Source: CAZUCE01 sp964619265 (GTDB taxonomy: Bacteria; Planctomycetota; UBA1135; GCA-002686595). Taken from it: a stretch of 64,000 nucleotides of DNA. A program made the position numbers and the translations under genes. The notes under the pieces were generated by a model. It did no database searches. It was not told the origin of the DNA and saw only the letters and a program-made list of their open reading frames with translations. The DNA lies in NCBI GenBank assembly GCA_964619265.1, contig CAZUCE010000003.1, positions 62,001-126,000 on the forward strand. Direction: 5' to 3'. Positions 52,870 to 61,054 of this stretch are shown one piece after another (positions within the stretch are counted from its first letter, which is position 1; the number at the start of each line of letters is the position of its first letter).

Positions 52870-53688
52870 TCAGGCGAGCGGAGCGGCCTCGGGCGATTCG
52901 TCCTGGGGCAATCCGAGCCAGCGCCGCAGGAGGTACCGGCCGAGGTAAATCAGCGGGGTATCGATCGCGGCGAGCGCCAGCTTGAATAGGTAGACCGCCA
53001 GGATGATCGACCCGATCTGTTCGGCGTTCATGTTGAACGCAAAGTGCAGGAAAATCGAATTCACGATGACCGTGTCGACCAGCTGACTGACCGCCGTGGA
53101 GCCGTTGTTGCGGATCCACATGTGGCGGCCCTTGGTGAGCTTCCACCAGAAGTGATAGAGCCGAACGTCGAAGAGCTGGGCGATCAAATAGGCGGTCATG
53201 GAGGCCCCAAGCAAGATCCCAGGCGTGTGGAACGCCACCTGGAAGACCTCCTGCATGTTCACCGGCCCCAAGATCTCGCCCATCGGGTTGCTCCACATGG
53301 GGCTGGGAGGCAGGACCTTGGCGAGTTCGACGATCAAGAGCATCAGCAGGCTCATCAAAAAGCCCAGGACAACCATGAAGTTGGCCTTGCGGCGCCCCCA
53401 CAGCTCGCTGACCAGGTCCGTGCAAAGGAAGGTGATCGGGTAGGACAGGATCCCGCTGGTCAGAGTCACCGGATTGGCCCGAAAAATTCCCTCGAGCCAG
53501 GTCGGGATCGGCACCGCAAACAGCTTGACCCCCACGATGTTGGTCAGGACCAGCACGACGCAGAACAGGGTGCACAGGGCCGCGTAGGCCAACTCGGAGC
53601 GGCTCAGACCGAACCGGGTCGGCCGGTGGGCCGCCAGGGCGCCTGCGGGAGCGGTGCTTTGGGAGCCGGAGGCGGAGGACTGGGTCAT
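52870..53688 (-). CDS. Queuosine precursor transporter-like membrane protein (YhhQ/VUT family)
   Basis: The 272-residue protein has about six membrane helices: ELAYAALCTLFCVVLVLTNI, LTSGILSYPITFLCTDLVSE, then FMVVLGFLMSLLMLLIVELA and later helices up to LYHFWWKLTKGRHMWIRNNG and STAVSQLVDTVIVNSIFLHF. The C-TDLVSELWG and QLVDT elements are hallmarks of the VUT/YhhQ family, which imports the queuine or preQ1 used in tRNA modification. The ATG at 53688 is chosen. It converges on the SlyD-like gene with 7 bp between. Confidence 0.87.
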   Translation of the reverse strand: MTQSSASGSQSTAPAGALAAHRPTRFGLSRSELAYAALCTLFCVVLVLTNIVGVKLFAVPIPTWLEGIFRANPVTLTSGILSYPITFLCTDLVSELWGRRKANFMVVLGFLMSLLMLLIVELAKVLPPSPMWSNPMGEILGPVNMQEVFQVAFHTPGILLGASMTAYLIAQLFDVRLYHFWWKLTKGRHMWIRNNGSTAVSQLVDTVIVNSIFLHFAFNMNAEQIGSIILAVYLFKLALAAIDTPLIYLGRYLLRRWLGLPQDESPEAAPLA

Positions 53689-53828
53689 GGTTAGATTCCC
53701 CGGGGTCGCGGGGCGGCTCCCATCCTGAGAGATCCCGCCCGAGGCCACAATCGGTCGCGCGGATTGTCTCCCGGGCGCTCATGCCACAGGATCTGCGGCT
53801 CCCCGCCCCCGAACGAGCTAGGACTGCC

Positions 53829-54305
53829 ATGGCCTCCACGATCGAATTCCTCGCCACCCTCGACGACACACGCTTCCATCAGATCTACGAAGGTCTCTCT
53901 GAGAAGGGCTTCGGCCCTCTCGACGGGGAGATCGCGAAGCTGATGAAGTTCCGCCCTCAAGCGATTCGCAAATTGCCCCTCGAGCAGCGCTCCAAGCGCG
54001 CCAAGGCGATCCTGCAGCGGACCAACAATGCCGAGCTGTGCTACGAGGTCTTCGGCACGTACCTCATGCGCCAGCAAGAGGGCCTGGTGACCGGCTTCCT
54101 CGACGCGGTCGGCATCGAACACGACGAGGGCATCGTGGAAGACTCGAGCCAAGTGCCCCAAGGCGACAAGGTCAAGGCCGCCGCAAAGAAACTGGACGAG
54201 AACTTCCCGCCCGAAGAGGTGACGCTGTACCTGGCCCTCTCGGCGCAGACTTGGCCCGAGGTCGAAGCGTTCGACGAACTGTGGCGCGAACGCGCCAAGG
54301 GTTAG
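53829..54305 (+). CDS. Hypothetical helical protein
   Basis: The 158-residue protein is not recognised. It is soluble, mostly alpha-helical by composition, with no signal or membrane segment. Residue blocks such as FLATLDDTRFHQIYEGLSEKG and MKFRPQAIRKLPLEQRSKRA look like amphipathic helices. The ATG at 53829 gives a good start; the frame opens earlier at 53781. It is divergent from the YhhQ-like gene by 140 bp and is followed by palindromic element B. Confidence 0.65.
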   Translation: MASTIEFLATLDDTRFHQIYEGLSEKGFGPLDGEIAKLMKFRPQAIRKLPLEQRSKRAKAILQRTNNAELCYEVFGTYLMRQQEGLVTGFLDAVGIEHDEGIVEDSSQVPQGDKVKAAAKKLDENFPPEEVTLYLALSAQTWPEVEAFDELWRERAKG

Positions 54306-54312
54306 AGCAGCG

Positions 54313-54441
54313 CCAGATCGGTAATACGGTGCCAGAGCAAAATGCACCGCTGAAGCAGCCGCGGCTTCGCCGCGGCCCCGGCGGCTTCGCCGCCGGGGCT
54401 TCAGCGGTGCATTTTGCTCTGGCACCGTATTACCGATCTGG
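54313..54441. repeat. Palindromic repeat element B, 43-bp perfect inverted repeat enclosing two hairpins
   Basis: The arms 54313-54355 and 54399-54441 are perfect 43-nt reverse complements. The 43 nt between them hold two further perfect hairpins: a 7-bp stem with TTC loop at 54359-54375 and a 10-bp stem with TTC loop at 54376-54398. The whole can fold as a three-way junction or as a long cruciform. The arms contain TTTTGCTCTGGCACCGTA, shared with element A. The element fills the gap between the convergent unknown gene and the efpL-like gene. It has no T tract, and no transposase is nearby. Confidence 0.92.
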
Positions 54442-54447
54442 TGCTTC

Positions 54448-55020
54448 TCAGCGTTTCACGCGCTCGACGAAGTGACCGTCGCGTGTGTCGATGCGAACGC
54501 GCTCACCCGCTTCGACGTAGGACGGCACCTGCACTTCGATGCCGGTTTCCATCACGGCTTTCTTCAGCTGCGCCTGGGCCGTCGCACCTTTGATCGCGGG
54601 ATCGGCTTCGGTGACCATCAGATCCACCGTGTTCGGCAGAGCCACCGTCACGATCTTCTCTTCGACCAGCATCGCCCGCAGGCCTTCGATACCATCGACC
54701 AAGTAACCCACCTGGTCGCCGAGGTCCGAAGCCTCGAGCCCAAACTGTTCGAAACTCTCGGAGTCCATGAAGTGCCACTGGGTCCCGTCGCTGTAGAGGA
54801 AACTGCACGGGCGGTACTCAAGATCGACTGTCTCGTAGCTCTTTCCAGAGCGAACGGATTCCGTGATCAACTGGCCGGTCAACAGGTTGCGCATCTTGGT
54901 CTTCGCAATCACCGTCGCGCCGCGGGCCGTCGGCGTTGAGAACGACACGTCGACGATCATCACCGGGGAATCTTTGTAGCGGAGGCAGGCTCCCTTCTTG
55001 AAATCGGAAACTTCGAGCAT
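54448..55020 (-). CDS. efpL: Elongation factor P paralogue of EfpL/YeiP type
   Basis: The 190-residue protein has the three beta-barrel domains of EF-P. The loop that reaches the P-site tRNA reads STPTARGATVIAK, with R33, as in E. coli YeiP (SPTARGA, R33), and not the lysine loop PGKGGA of classical EF-P. Also YeiP-like are FMDSESFEQF and VDLMVTEADPAIKGATAQAQ. EfpL/YeiP helps ribosomes past proline and related stalling motifs. It lies 16 bp after the HIT gene. A classical EF-P gene is not visible in this window. Confidence 0.85.
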   Translation of the reverse strand: MLEVSDFKKGACLRYKDSPVMIVDVSFSTPTARGATVIAKTKMRNLLTGQLITESVRSGKSYETVDLEYRPCSFLYSDGTQWHFMDSESFEQFGLEASDLGDQVGYLVDGIEGLRAMLVEEKIVTVALPNTVDLMVTEADPAIKGATAQAQLKKAVMETGIEVQVPSYVEAGERVRIDTRDGHFVERVKR

Positions 55021-55036
55021 CGAATCGGGGTCGTAT

Positions 55037-55420
55037 TTAGGGAGCCAACCGCGCGGCGGTCTCGGACAGACGGGATTTGGCCGCCGCGTCCACAGGGGGG
55101 AAGGGGAAGTCGTGCAGGCTGTTGGTCGGCAGCAGGTGCACGTGACAGTGAGGGACTTCGTAGCCGAGAACTGCGACGCACACGCGTTCGCAGCCCAGCT
55201 GCTCTTTCAGATGAACGGCCACCCGGCGGGCGGCCCCCCACAGTTTCGCGGTCGCCGCCTCGTCCAGGTCGAACAGGTAGTCTGTCGCCTGCTTTGGAAT
55301 GACCAGCGTGTGGCCTTCGACGCGGGGAGCGATATCGAGGAAGGCGAAATGCTCGTCGTCCTCCCAGACCTTGTGGCAGGGAAGTTCACCGGCAACGATG
55401 CGTTCGAACAGGGTAGGCAT
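55037..55420 (-). CDS. HIT family hydrolase
   Basis: The 127-residue protein matches the Hint branch: LFERIVAGELPCHKVWEDD, FLDIAPRVEGHTLVIPK, and the histidine triad GYEVPHCHVHLLP (H91, H93, H95). Such proteins cleave nucleoside phosphoramidates or act on adenylated products. The start is ATG 55420; the long frame upstream is antisense overlap with the Fpg gene. It lies between the Fpg and EfpL-like genes in one likely operon. Confidence 0.9.
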   Translation of the reverse strand: MPTLFERIVAGELPCHKVWEDDEHFAFLDIAPRVEGHTLVIPKQATDYLFDLDEAATAKLWGAARRVAVHLKEQLGCERVCVAVLGYEVPHCHVHLLPTNSLHDFPFPPVDAAAKSRLSETAARLAP

Positions 55421-55485
55421 GGGGAGGACCCGAGGCGGAATGGGACGGCAGTGTAGGGTCGCCGGCCAGCTTCGGGGCCTGGAGA

Positions 55486-56325
55486 TCAGGCCCGGGGTGC
55501 TGGCTGGCAGCGGGTGCACAGGTGGGTTCCCCGCTGGCCAACCACGATCTTGACGATCGTCCGTCCGCAGCGGCGGCAGGGCTGGTCCTGTCGGCCATAG
55601 ACCTGGAATTGGGCCTGGTAGTTCCCTGGCTGGCCGGTCGGAGTTCGGTAGAAGGTGTCGAAGCTCGAGCCCTCGCGCTCGATGGCCTCGGCGAGGGTGG
55701 CCCGGATCTCGTCGAACAAAAGCCGCGCCTTGGGACCTGGCACCCGGTCCGCGCGGCGCAGCGGATGCAATCCGGCGCGAAACAGCGACTCGTCCACGTA
55801 GATGTTCCCGAGCCCGGCCAGGAAGCTCTGGTCCAGCAGGAGTGGCTTCAATTGGCGCTTGCGACGCCCGAGCTCGCCCCGAAACCACTCGGCATCCAAA
55901 TCCTCCGCCAGGGGCTCGGGGCCCAGCTTGCTGAGGCGTTCCGCGACGTCCGAAACCGGCTCGAGCCGCCCGAACTTGCGCGGATCGATGAAGTCGAAGC
56001 GCCGGCCGTCGTCAAGGTCGAGAGAAACCCGGCACCAGGGACCCGGATCGGTGTCCCGGCCCACCACTTGCATTCGCCCTGTCATTCGCAAGTGACCCAC
56101 CAGCGCCCCAGCGGACTTTCCCTGCCGGGACAGGTCAAAAATGAGGTACTTGCCCCGCCGCCCCACACGATCCACACGTGCCCGGCGGACGGCCCGCCGA
56201 AAGGCCTCGGGGCCGCGCTCCCCCACGGTTCGCGGCCACGCCACATGGACTCCGCGCACCTCGCGCCCGACCAGGTCAGGCGTGAGCAAGCGGGCGACCG
56301 TCTCGACCTCAGGCAACTCAGGCAC
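55486..56325 (-). CDS. mutM: Formamidopyrimidine-DNA glycosylase (Fpg/MutM)
   Basis: The 279-residue enzyme removes 8-oxoguanine and similar oxidised bases and nicks the abasic site. It starts MPELPEVETVARLL, with the catalytic P1 and E2 after Met removal, from a GTG codon. Later marks are GRRGKYLIFDL, GLGNIYVDESLFRAGLHP (helix-two-turn-helix) and a C-terminal zinc finger CRRCGRTIVKIVVGQRGTHL followed by CTRC. It is 35 bp from the divergent asparaginase gene and heads a run with hit and efpL-like genes. Confidence 0.95.
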   Translation of the reverse strand: MPELPEVETVARLLTPDLVGREVRGVHVAWPRTVGERGPEAFRRAVRRARVDRVGRRGKYLIFDLSRQGKSAGALVGHLRMTGRMQVVGRDTDPGPWCRVSLDLDDGRRFDFIDPRKFGRLEPVSDVAERLSKLGPEPLAEDLDAEWFRGELGRRKRQLKPLLLDQSFLAGLGNIYVDESLFRAGLHPLRRADRVPGPKARLLFDEIRATLAEAIEREGSSFDTFYRTPTGQPGNYQAQFQVYGRQDQPCRRCGRTIVKIVVGQRGTHLCTRCQPAPRA

Positions 56326-56360
56326 GCGCGAAAGGGTAAGCGGGCCGGTAGGCTCATGTC

Positions 56361-57449
56361 ATGTCGAACAAGCGCGTCTACGTCGCCTACACCGGTGGAA
56401 CGGTGGGCATGCGAGGGAATCCGGGCGCCCGAGCGCCCGCCCCGGGCTACTTGACCGAGCAAATCGCAAACCTGCCCGAGCTTGAGTCGGACGAAATGCC
56501 CGAGGTCATTGTCCACGCCTACGAGCCGCTGCTCGACTCAGCCAACATGGCTCCCGAGAACTGGCTGGAAATCGCCCGCGACCTAGAGGCGCGATACGAC
56601 GACTACGATGGATTCGTCGTTCTGCACGGCACCGACACGATGGCCTACACCGCCTCGGCGCTACCGTTCATGCTCGAAGGCCTAGCCAAGCCGGTCGTCA
56701 TGACCGGCTCGCAGATCCCGCTGTCCGAAGTCCGCAACGACGCACGCGAGAACCTGATTGCGGCGCTACTGATCGCCGGCAATCACTCGATCCCCGAAGT
56801 CACCGTCCTGTTCGGCAACCGACTCATGCGCGGTTGCCGCACCAAGAAGATCGACGCCATCCGGCTCGACGCGTTCGCTTCGCCCAATTTCCCGCCCCTG
56901 GCAACCTTGGGCAGCCGCATCGATGTGCGCCACGATCGCGTTCGCCCTGCGCCGAGGAACGCGAAACTCAAGGTCCATGAGGTCGGTGGACCGATCGTTG
57001 GCGCGTTGCGTCTGTTCCCGGGCATGACCACTCGGTTCCTGGAGAACGCGCTCAGCTCTCCGATCCAAGGCCTGGTGCTCGAGACCTTCGGCGTCGGCAA
57101 TGGGCCCGCCCGCGACGCCGCTTTCTTACGCGCCCTGCGCGAAGCCACCGACCGCGGCGTGGTCGTCGTGGGCACGACCCAATGCTGGCGCGGCGAGGTC
57201 GACTTTGAAACCTACGCGACGGGCCAGGCTCTGAGCGCGGCCGGCGTCACCAGCGGAGGCGACATGACGGCCGAGGCCGCCCTGGCCAAGCTCCACTACC
57301 TGCTCGGCCAAAGCCTCGAACCCGATGCGGTTCGCCGTGAGGTCGGCCGCAATTTAGTCGGCGAATTGACCCCGGCAGCGGCGTCGAGCACTCCGCTCCC
57401 CAGCGAAGGTCTGCGCGATGCCGAAGGCCGCGTTGTCGCCGATTCCTAA
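56361..57449 (+). CDS. ansA: Type I L-asparaginase
   Basis: The 362-residue cytoplasmic-type enzyme hydrolyses asparagine to aspartate and ammonia. It has VAYTGGTVGM with nucleophile T11, the second active-site motif LHGTDTM with T91-D92, and MTGSQIPLSEVRNDARENL with the conserved Asp/Arg stretch. There is no signal peptide. The C-terminal GNGPARDAAFLRALREATDRG and TTQCWRGEVDFETYATG carry the allosteric-domain pattern of AnsA. A short hydrophilic tail extends the usual length. Confidence 0.92.
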   Translation: MSNKRVYVAYTGGTVGMRGNPGARAPAPGYLTEQIANLPELESDEMPEVIVHAYEPLLDSANMAPENWLEIARDLEARYDDYDGFVVLHGTDTMAYTASALPFMLEGLAKPVVMTGSQIPLSEVRNDARENLIAALLIAGNHSIPEVTVLFGNRLMRGCRTKKIDAIRLDAFASPNFPPLATLGSRIDVRHDRVRPAPRNAKLKVHEVGGPIVGALRLFPGMTTRFLENALSSPIQGLVLETFGVGNGPARDAAFLRALREATDRGVVVVGTTQCWRGEVDFETYATGQALSAAGVTSGGDMTAEAALAKLHYLLGQSLEPDAVRREVGRNLVGELTPAAASSTPLPSEGLRDAEGRVVADS

Positions 57450-57461
57450 ACACCTCTTCCC

Positions 57462-57503
57462 AAAACCAGCCGCCCGCGCCGGCTTGGAATCCGGGACGGC
57501 TGG
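57462..57503 (-). terminator. Putative terminator of the oxidoreductase gene pair
   Basis: On the minus strand CCAGCCG pairs with CGGCTGG, and the second arm is followed directly by four T residues. It lies 72 bases after the stop of the leftward oxidoreductase gene. Confidence 0.4.
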
Positions 57504-57575
57504 GCGGGGCAATTGCCGCGGAGGCTCTTGACGCGACCAACCTGCAGCCCAAAGGTCGAGTCCCGTCGCCGGTTG

Positions 57576-58607
57576 TTAGAGCTCGAGGGGACGGCCCAAT
57601 TCGAGTGAGCGACGCTCGGCCTCCAGCAGCGCCACGGTTCCCGCCGCGTCCTCGAGACCGCAACCGGGATCGCGCCCTGCGGCCAAACACCTCAAGAAAT
57701 GCCGAACCTCGAGTTCGTAGCCGGTCTCGGGGTCGACGGCCAGGCGCTTTTCTCCCGCTGGACTCTGCCGGCGAATGAACTCGGGCTCGACCAAGTCCCA
57801 ACTCCAGCGCGCGCGTTCGAACTCGACTTCGTAGGCCATTTGGAACGGCTCGTCGTCGCCGAGTGCCCAGCTCGCCTCCGCCACGCAGTCCGGAGCGTTG
57901 TCGCCGGAGAACCCATAGCGCGTGCGCGGTTCGTCGAGCGAACCCGTGGTGTGAACTCGGGCCGGTTCACCGGCCAGTTGCCGAACGAGGTCCGCGTCGT
58001 GGACGTGAAAATCAAACAGCGCGCCGCCGCAGCGCACGGGATCTGTGTAGAAGCCCCTCCCCCAACCCGGTCGCTGGGATCGCCGATGGAAGCGCGCCGA
58101 CCGGAGCGGACCATCCCGACCCCCGCGAGCCGCAGCCAGCAGCTCGGACCAGCCGGGCCAAAAGCGCATGCACATCCCGACCATGCAGACCCGCTCCGTC
58201 TCGCGCTGCACGGCGGCTAGCTCCCGAACAGCCCCCGCCTTAAGCGCCACGGGTTTTTCGAGCAGTACGTGCTTGCCGGCCCGCAAGGCTGCTATCGCAA
58301 CTTCCACATGGGTGTTGGTGGGCGTACAAATGCTGACGGCCGAGATGTTCGGGTCCGCGAACAGCGCCGCCGGACTCGTGTGCCGATGGGCCTTCGCCAG
58401 AGCCTCGCGGTCGGCCCCCGTAGCGAGGTTGGTGGCCTCCTCGGCCGAAGTCTCGAGGGACTCTCGTTGGGCGCCAGATCCACAGACGGCCACCAAATTC
58501 ACGTCGCAACCGGCCTCACTCGCGGATCGATAGGCCGCCGCGTGAGTCGCCCCCATAAAGCCGGCTCCGACGATTCCTACGCCGATCGTCGCGGGAATCG
58601 GGTTCAT
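57576..58607 (-). CDS. Gfo/Idh/MocA family oxidoreductase
   Basis: The 343-residue NAD(P)-dependent enzyme begins VGIVGAGFMGATHAAAYRSA, the dinucleotide fold, followed by ICTPTNTHVEVAIAALRAGKHVLLEKPVAL with the catalytic EKP motif. FDFHVHDADLVRQLAGEPARV is the family's C-terminal substrate-site segment with the conserved DxxxH-like residues. It probably oxidises or reduces a sugar or inositol. It overlaps the sugar isomerase gene by 4 bp (ATGA), and the pair likely forms a short catabolic step. Confidence 0.9.
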   Translation of the reverse strand: MNPIPATIGVGIVGAGFMGATHAAAYRSASEAGCDVNLVAVCGSGAQRESLETSAEEATNLATGADREALAKAHRHTSPAALFADPNISAVSICTPTNTHVEVAIAALRAGKHVLLEKPVALKAGAVRELAAVQRETERVCMVGMCMRFWPGWSELLAAARGGRDGPLRSARFHRRSQRPGWGRGFYTDPVRCGGALFDFHVHDADLVRQLAGEPARVHTTGSLDEPRTRYGFSGDNAPDCVAEASWALGDDEPFQMAYEVEFERARWSWDLVEPEFIRRQSPAGEKRLAVDPETGYELEVRHFLRCLAAGRDPGCGLEDAAGTVALLEAERRSLELGRPLEL

Positions 58608-59458
58608 CGCCTTCGCCCAACCCGAGCGAGCTGTGCGTCGACTCCGTGAATCGCGCGCTCGATGTCGATCGCGCGCTGGTCGCCGCCCTCGCGCTCGACG
58701 ACTAGCCCCACGTGGAGCTCGCGGGTCGCCAGCAGGTCAAAGAAAGCGTCCCAGTCCACCTCGCCATCGCCCATGGGGGTCTCGGTGCCCCACTCCCCCG
58801 GTCTCGGGGACGCGCAGGCGTCCTTGATGTGGATTTGAACCACGTGCGCAGCCAAGCGCTCGATCGCATCGATCGGATCGCCCATGCCATACAGCAGCAT
58901 GTTGGCCGGATCGAAGTTCACCCCCACGAATTCACGGTCGATCTCAGCCAACACCTCAAGCAGGGTTTCCGCGAGCTCTTGCCCCGTTTCGAGGCCGATG
59001 CGAATCCCGTGCTCTCCAAAGGCATCGCTGATCGCCTGGATGCGCTCGACAATCACCGCGTGCTCGGGATCCCCATGTCCTTTGGGTAGGAAGCCCGCGT
59101 GCCAAGTGACCAGCTCGATCCCGAGCTCCTTCGCGATCCGCGCGTTCTCGCGCGCGGCGACCAGGTTTTTCTCGAAGGTCGCATCTGGACGCACCCCCCC
59201 AGTCCGTGCGATCGCCTCGAGGCTTGAATAGTCCTCGCCCTCCATCGCCATCATTCCAGACAGGAGCGGCACGCCGGTCGCATCGACCTGCTCGCGAAGG
59301 TCGTCGACCTTCCAGTCGCTCCGCCGCAGCGGATCGAGCGCGAGCTGGCAGCCGACGTTCGGCCATGTCTCGAGCTGGGCGAACAAGTCCTTGGGGCCGC
59401 GCGACCGCAGGGACCAAGAGCAGACGCCGAGGCTGGTCTTCGAATCACCGGTGTTCAT
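58604..59458 (-). CDS. Sugar phosphate isomerase/epimerase (xylose isomerase-like TIM barrel)
   Basis: The 284-residue protein fits the AP endonuclease 2 / xylose isomerase-like barrel: SLGVCSWSLRSRGPKDLF, LVTWHAGFLPKG, IRIGLETGQELAETLLEVL, VGVNFDPANMLLYGMGDP, HVVQIHIKDACASPRPGEWG and VDWDAFFDLL. The Glu/Asp/His residues of these strands normally bind a divalent metal. Members isomerise or epimerise sugars and inositol derivatives, in line with the overlapping oxidoreductase gene. The substrate is unknown. Confidence 0.85.
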   Translation of the reverse strand: MNTGDSKTSLGVCSWSLRSRGPKDLFAQLETWPNVGCQLALDPLRRSDWKVDDLREQVDATGVPLLSGMMAMEGEDYSSLEAIARTGGVRPDATFEKNLVAARENARIAKELGIELVTWHAGFLPKGHGDPEHAVIVERIQAISDAFGEHGIRIGLETGQELAETLLEVLAEIDREFVGVNFDPANMLLYGMGDPIDAIERLAAHVVQIHIKDACASPRPGEWGTETPMGDGEVDWDAFFDLLATRELHVGLVVEREGGDQRAIDIERAIHGVDAQLARVGRRR

Positions 59459-59513
59459 GCTGCAGATGGTAAGCAGCCCGGCGCCAGAGTCGAAGGGAAG
59501 GCCCGCGGGGGAA

Positions 59514-59867
59514 TCACTCGAGCGCGAAACTGTCGAACGAACTCAAATTAAGCCAGCGAGTGGGCTCGCCCGAGTCGCCCTCTAGGCGGATCCAATCGCC
59601 TCGGACGGCTTCGATCGGCATCCCGCCGAGGTCCACATGCCCCGTCGCTGCGGTCCGAAACCAAACCAGGCTGCGACCGGCCAGATCGGGGGTATTAGGG
59701 CGCGAAACTCGACGGGCGATCAGCACAACGGTCAAGACACCGGCCACCGTCAGGGCTAGAGCCCATAGGCCCCGGCAAGGAGACGGTTCGACGGCGTCCG
59801 CATCATGCTCGGAGATCGGGGAGGGAGACGACGCTGTAGATTCGGAAGCGGGATTCGAATGGGCCAC
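59514..59867 (-). CDS. Small single-pass membrane protein next to SPFH genes
   Basis: The protein has about 117 residues from GTG 59867. It has a hydrophilic Ser/Pro-rich N-terminus, one membrane helix (LWALALTVAGVLTVVLIARRV) and a short beta-rich external part (SLVWFRTAATGHVDLGG, then WIRLEGDSGEPTRWLNL). It is unrecognised. The alternative TTG start at 59939 would overlap the SPFH gene by 31 bp. It follows the SPFH gene by 41 bp and is presumably part of that operon. Confidence 0.6.
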   Translation of the reverse strand: MAHSNPASESTASSPSPISEHDADAVEPSPCRGLWALALTVAGVLTVVLIARRVSRPNTPDLAGRSLVWFRTAATGHVDLGGMPIEAVRGDWIRLEGDSGEPTRWLNLSSFDSFALE

Positions 59868-59908
59868 GGGAAAGCTGGGGTGGAGGAAAAAGTGAGCGAG
59901 GGAACGGA

Positions 59909-61054
59909 TCAGCGCGGAGCAAGAAACCGGGTCGTCCAAGTGCGTAACTCTTCGGAAACGAGCTGCGGGTCCAGGACGACCTGTTCGAGCTGCAGGGCTC
60001 GTGCGGCGCGCACCGCAAGCCAGACTTCGCCTCCCGGCTCGGCCAGTGCGGCCAGCCGCGCACGTTCGCTTTCAGCTTGCACGGTGGCAATCCGCTCCTC
60101 GCCGATCGCTCTGGATCGCGCTAGCTCCGCGTCGGCCGCCCCCCGAATCGCGCTGGATTGAGTGGCTGTTCGCGATTGGATTTGCGCCAAAGCTCCTTCG
60201 TGCACCGCCAACTGCTCGCTGCGAGTCTTCGCTGCACGAGCTTGGATCAGAGCCACTTCGCGATCGACAGCCGCCTTCTGTTCGGCGAGCGCGGCGGCCG
60301 CTAACACGGACTCCGCGCGCGCTTCCTCGCGGCGCTTCTGCTGGTAGGCGAGTTGCTTTTGGCCCAGCTTCGTCTCGAAATCTGTCGTAAAGGAGATGTC
60401 GTGAATGCGCAAGTCGCGGACTTCGACCAAGTCGTTGGCACAAGCTTCCCGCAGGGCTGCGTGGGCAGCCACGACTCTCGCTCGGCGTTGGTCGGTATCG
60501 AACCACTGTTCGGAAGTCAGCTGAGCCAACTCCGACCGCAGAATGTCCTTGGCGGTTGATCTCAGGCGCGTCGTGATCTGTCCGTGGCGACCTTCGCGGA
60601 CCAAATCGTGGGCTCGACCCGGTTGAACGCGGTAGACCACGACCAGATCCACCGTGGCCGGATTGTCGTCGGCGGTCCGAATGTCGAGGGCATTTCCTTG
60701 GCTTGAGCGGAACCAGGCGAACCGGGTAGCCATCTCCACTCGAATCCAGCTCCACAGCCCAGGGGCGGTCGGATGTCGCCCGGGCGCATGATCCTGAGGC
60801 TCGATGCCGGCCCCAAGCGGTGCCAACCGAACCCCCACTTCGCCGGGCTCGATCCGAACGGTGAACGCGCTGAGGGCCAGACTCCAGGCGAGGACCAGTC
60901 CGGCCGCGATCAACGGCCAGCGCAGCAGTCCAAACAGAGTTGAAAACAGGGTGCCAGAGACCTTCAGCCTTCGGCCAGGAACCACCACACGTAGCAGGGC
61001 GCCCAAGTCCGAGCGAAGCTGGTTCCAATGGCGACTTAGATCGAGTCGATTCAC
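59909..61054 (-). CDS. SPFH/Band 7 membrane protein, second of pair (HflK/HflC-like)
   Basis: The protein has 381 residues from the GTG at 61054, which overlaps the previous stop (GTGA). It has an N-terminal membrane helix at about 45-70, a Band 7 domain (VRIEPGEVGVRLAPLGAGIEP to LRIHDISFTTDFETKLGQKQ) at about 70-250, then a long charged coiled coil (KRREEARAESVLAAAALAEQK to SERARLAALAEPGGEVWL). The VDLVVVYRVQPGRAHDLV segment and the pattern match HflK/HflC proteins that hold FtsH. No ftsH gene is in the window. Confidence 0.82.
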   Translation of the reverse strand: MNRLDLSRHWNQLRSDLGALLRVVVPGRRLKVSGTLFSTLFGLLRWPLIAAGLVLAWSLALSAFTVRIEPGEVGVRLAPLGAGIEPQDHAPGRHPTAPGLWSWIRVEMATRFAWFRSSQGNALDIRTADDNPATVDLVVVYRVQPGRAHDLVREGRHGQITTRLRSTAKDILRSELAQLTSEQWFDTDQRRARVVAAHAALREACANDLVEVRDLRIHDISFTTDFETKLGQKQLAYQQKRREEARAESVLAAAALAEQKAAVDREVALIQARAAKTRSEQLAVHEGALAQIQSRTATQSSAIRGAADAELARSRAIGEERIATVQAESERARLAALAEPGGEVWLAVRAARALQLEQVVLDPQLVSEELRTWTTRFLAPR

